Part shown: positions 5,601-6,515 of the stretch, piece after piece
Position numbering within the stretch: the stretch's first letter is position 1
How the letters are laid out: each line of letters starts with the position of its first letter
Source: an uncultured Ruminococcus sp.
GTDB lineage: Bacteria; Bacillota; Clostridia; Oscillospirales; Ruminococcaceae
Reading direction: 5' to 3'
NCBI GenBank assembly: GCA_945867875.1
Contig: CAMBJF010000135.1
Coordinates: 1 to 6,515 of the forward strand
Length of the DNA stretch: 6,515 nt
Notes under the pieces: generated by a model
What the model was told of the DNA's origin: nothing
Database searches by the model: none
Seen by the model: the letters and a program-made list of their open reading frames with translations, nothing else
Made by a program: the position numbers and the translations under genes

Positions 5601-6415
5601 TCGGCAGGGGCGCAAAGCTTACTCTTGATATTTCGGGAGAGGTGAGCATTTACGGCTCTGTCCTCGTTCCTGAGACTGCCAACCTGAAAATCGTTGGCGA
5701 CGGTTCCCTGTCAGTTATCCAGAAGTCCAACAGGAAGTTTGCCATAGGAAATGACATTACCCATTCCTACGGAAACATCGGCATTTATCTTGACAATAAG
5801 CTTGATATCAAGGCGGGGGCTGAACAGTGCGTTGCTATCGGCGGCGGAAAAAATACAAGCGGCTCTACAATTGATATCAAAGTAAAAGAGCTTTCACTTG
5901 ACATTAGCGGCAAGCAGGTACTTGGAATAGGCAGCTTCTATGCTGATTCCAATGTGCGTATAGAGGATTCTTCCGTAACTATGCGTCTCCAGTGCGCTGC
6001 GGGAATTGCTGTGGGCGGCTATGGCAGAGGCATCAACGTGTGCATAACCGACAGCAAGCTTAATGTAAGGGCTGAGGGCAAAAATATTTCGGGAATTTAC
6101 TCCGCATATGCAAATAACGGCAGCATCAACATCATTCGGTGCGATGTGACAATGAGATATAACGGCGAGCTTATTCACGGCATCGGCTTTGAGAACGGCT
6201 TTGGAAGCATTACTTCCGAGGACAGCTCCTGTGATATCCGAATGGATGGCGCCAGCTGCTTTGTTCTCGGAAGCTGCGACCGGAATGCAAAGGTCTTTCT
6301 TAACAGATGCGGCGGAAATATCGTTCTTTTCTCGGAAAATCCCCATATGCTTTCGGCAAACAAGGACAACATTTCCGTTAAGGACTGCAATTTCTCACGA
6401 TATTCCGGTACGTAA
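2696..6415 (+). CDS. LacI-type sensor / GGDEF / EAL cyclic-di-GMP enzyme with C-terminal beta-helix domain
   Basis: This predicted soluble protein of about 1239 residues probably turns over the second messenger c-di-GMP in the cytoplasm; no signal peptide or membrane helix is visible. Residues are numbered from the TTG at 2696; add 6 for the ATG at 2678. Residues 8-286 resemble the LacI/GalR ligand-binding domain (starting RPLIAVIVS, ending KGFSCGC) without its helix-turn-helix. Residues 295-460 look GAF-like (PLHFENVNFGYIVLSF). The GGDEF domain starts at DPLTG (468). Guanine- and metal-site positions D501, N509 and D518 are kept, but the signature is SGDEF (542-546), the usual FK is L505-S506, and the inhibitory RxxD site is GEGD (533-536). 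The EAL domain has EALMR (669-673), N725, E754, DDYGTGYS (783-790), K804, E840 and Q860, so phosphodiesterase activity is likely. Residues 899-1239 form a repeat domain, probably a right-handed beta-helix related to secreted carbohydrate-binding proteins. The gene is monocistronic, with its own strong promoter and terminator. Confidence 0.93.
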   Translation: MDDMNKQRPLIAVIVSEADRSFICKALNCIQKELFNADMDAVVFSTILARAEEITVENKLFDVINYENIDGFIVFLKGLSGSDVQKKIGAAVAATGKPVVYMDEFVKTDNNTVFDYKEMAMTAAAHLAQVHGVRTAAYIDCHDHSVYYDYLRKYICDAADKCGINIPEDMKHFACDSDESLEKAINELIAGGLPQAVLCCTDYSAAAVIGEFARKNIKVPDDILVMGCCSGEPYSTSVMNISSVKRNPAKIAVSAARKMISAIKGTEYCPYEGSSSSFKKGFSCGCERLDLSTLSESVKNEMMPYSLDDFDSFYNYMQEELISAPDFTDFLWKLDWYTLYIKELKGLWLCLNDNIMHTAADFSDYTDEIDMPYFRINGQGDVNEDRKFHRSDMLPFIFEKRDKPAAFIFTPLHFENVNFGYIVLSFGDSGAVYDRIYSKWLRYVSCALEKQRRHTIYCDDTQKAQIRDPLTGLLNMRGFKRMMTEEFARSKGQLLRIISVDVDNLSGINKAYGYKEGDKVLQKIGVILNNCAGEGDICVRVSGDEFIIAGILDRNDPADEVPLKLERNLESYNGSCVNEYGIHIYTSKVTAEFDSLELLDTLPYDAAYRRNMTKDNQSKKKLLQTHTENEETFDPEERKYVGKMLNDNLLKYQFQPIVDAHTGEIFAYEALMRSGGEIKLSPVAILNHAAALNRLTDVEHLTLTNTFDYLYTHPDEFENKMLFVNSIPSCTLSDSDFDDLYAKYRSIMDKIVIEFTEQTEASAEQLKSIIERSHRMNFKIAIDDYGTGYSNISNLLTFMPHCVKIDRSLIMNIQSDKRKQHFTRNIIEYAHDNNFKVLAEGVETPEELAAVIGMGIDLIQGYYTAKPSYEVIREIDPKIKEEIVQIYNRSGNAAYKKTYFTDDEAGIDLKTLDLGGYTDIFISSSEYVLEGSSDYTSELSVIIKDGIKCGLKLDNVNLRNERGEPCIKLGRGAKLTLDISGEVSIYGSVLVPETANLKIVGDGSLSVIQKSNRKFAIGNDITHSYGNIGIYLDNKLDIKAGAEQCVAIGGGKNTSGSTIDIKVKELSLDISGKQVLGIGSFYADSNVRIEDSSVTMRLQCAAGIAVGGYGRGINVCITDSKLNVRAEGKNISGIYSAYANNGSINIIRCDVTMRYNGELIHGIGFENGFGSITSEDSSCDIRMDGASCFVLGSCDRNAKVFLNRCGGNIVLFSENPHMLSANKDNISVKDCNFSRYSGT
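5861..6382 (+). repeat. Tandem ~28-residue protein repeats (beta-helix rungs)
   Basis: Within the large gene, six consecutive units can be aligned by eye at residues 1062-1089, 1090-1117, 1118-1146, 1147-1174, 1175-1202 and 1203-1228, with lengths 28, 28, 29, 28, 28 and 26. A final partial unit runs from 1229 to 1239. Shared features are hydrophobics at unit positions 5 and 7, Arg at 8 in four units, Gly at 11, a G-I-G-like turn at 16-18 and V/I-x-I at the end. Examples are EDSSVTMR, TDSKLNVR, IRCDVTMR and EDSSCDIR. The DNA of the units is well diverged, so this is an old protein repeat and not a recent tandem duplication. A longer, looser unit precedes it (about 1027-1061, containing CVAIGGGKN). 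Confidence 0.8.
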
Positions 6416-6433
6416 AAATAACAGTAAAAACAA

Positions 6434-6464
6434 ACAGGGTCATACTTTTTCGGTATGACCCTGT
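6434..6464 (-). terminator. Hairpin, likely terminator for a convergent leftward gene
   Basis: ACAGGGTCATAC (6434-6445) and GTATGACCCTGT (6453-6464) form a perfect 12-bp stem with a 7-base loop. Read rightward, no T-run follows. Read leftward, the stem is followed by TTGTTTTTACTG (complement of 6433-6422), a T-rich tract as expected of an intrinsic terminator. This suggests a gene on the minus strand just beyond the right edge. It may also protect the 3' end of the rightward mRNA. Confidence 0.6.
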
Positions 6465-6474
6465 CAGTCTGTCG

Positions 6475-6503
6475 AAAAAGTCACCCGAAAGGGTGGCTTT
6501 TTT
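6475..6503 (+). terminator. Rho-independent terminator of the GGDEF-EAL gene
   Basis: AAAAAGTCACCC (6475-6486) pairs with GGGTGGCTTTTT (6491-6502) around a GAAA tetraloop. The stem is 12 bp with one G-T wobble, and a run of six T begins at 6498. It lies about 60 bases after the TAA at 6413-6415 and ends rightward transcription. The A-run on the left side means it may work weakly in the other direction too. Confidence 0.88.
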
Positions 6504-6515
6504 GTGTATGATATG

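Noticed and set aside
5390..6415. Recent tandem duplication or phage-tail/adhesin gene fused by misassembly
   Set aside because: The repeats are diverged at DNA level, the frame is continuous with no frameshift, and codon use looks like that of the upstream domains. Misassembly cannot be fully excluded from sequence alone.

Overview
The window looks like one end of a draft-genome contig from a low-to-mid-GC gut Firmicute. A Ruminococcus-like member of the Oscillospiraceae is my best guess, inferred from protein style (MATE/AraC pair, LacI-sensor c-di-GMP enzyme, beta-helix repeats typical of Clostridia) and not from any marker gene. The first 47 bases are not genomic. They match the end of an Illumina P5 oligo, an 8-base i5 index and the Nextera Read-1/Tn5 mosaic-end adapter, so biological sequence begins at about base 48.

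Left half (48-2452): three genes run leftward on the minus strand as a probable operon. First comes a MATE-family multidrug/solute efflux transporter (2452 to 1148). Twelve bases later comes an AraC-family regulator with a TTG start (1135 to 296). After 24 bases there is an unrecognised membrane protein (271 to 48) cut off by the contig end. A sigma-A-type promoter with an extended -10 lies upstream of the MATE gene (2495-2523).

Middle (2453-2695): a divergent, AT-rich intergenic region. It carries the leftward promoter, a near-perfect rightward promoter (TTGACA, 17 bp, TGATATAAT), and an 11-bp inverted repeat (TGTGATAAAAT) with one arm over the leftward -10.

Right half (2696-6415): one very large rightward gene of about 1239 codons. 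Its domain order is a LacI/GalR-type periplasmic-binding-protein-like sensor without a DNA-binding domain, a GAF-like middle region, a GGDEF domain (SGDEF), an EAL phosphodiesterase domain with its key catalytic residues in place, and a C-terminal domain of about 340 residues. That last domain consists of roughly 28-residue repeats and is predicted to be a right-handed beta-helix, resembling the 'GIGGG' repeat beta-helices of secreted carbohydrate-binding proteins. No signal peptide or membrane segment is visible, so the protein should be cytoplasmic. The sensor-GGDEF-EAL-beta-helix fusion is the most interesting item in the window.

Right end (6416-6515): two consecutive hairpins. The second ends in a T-run and terminates the rightward gene. 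The first is followed by a T-rich tract only when read leftward, so it probably terminates a convergent gene beyond the window.
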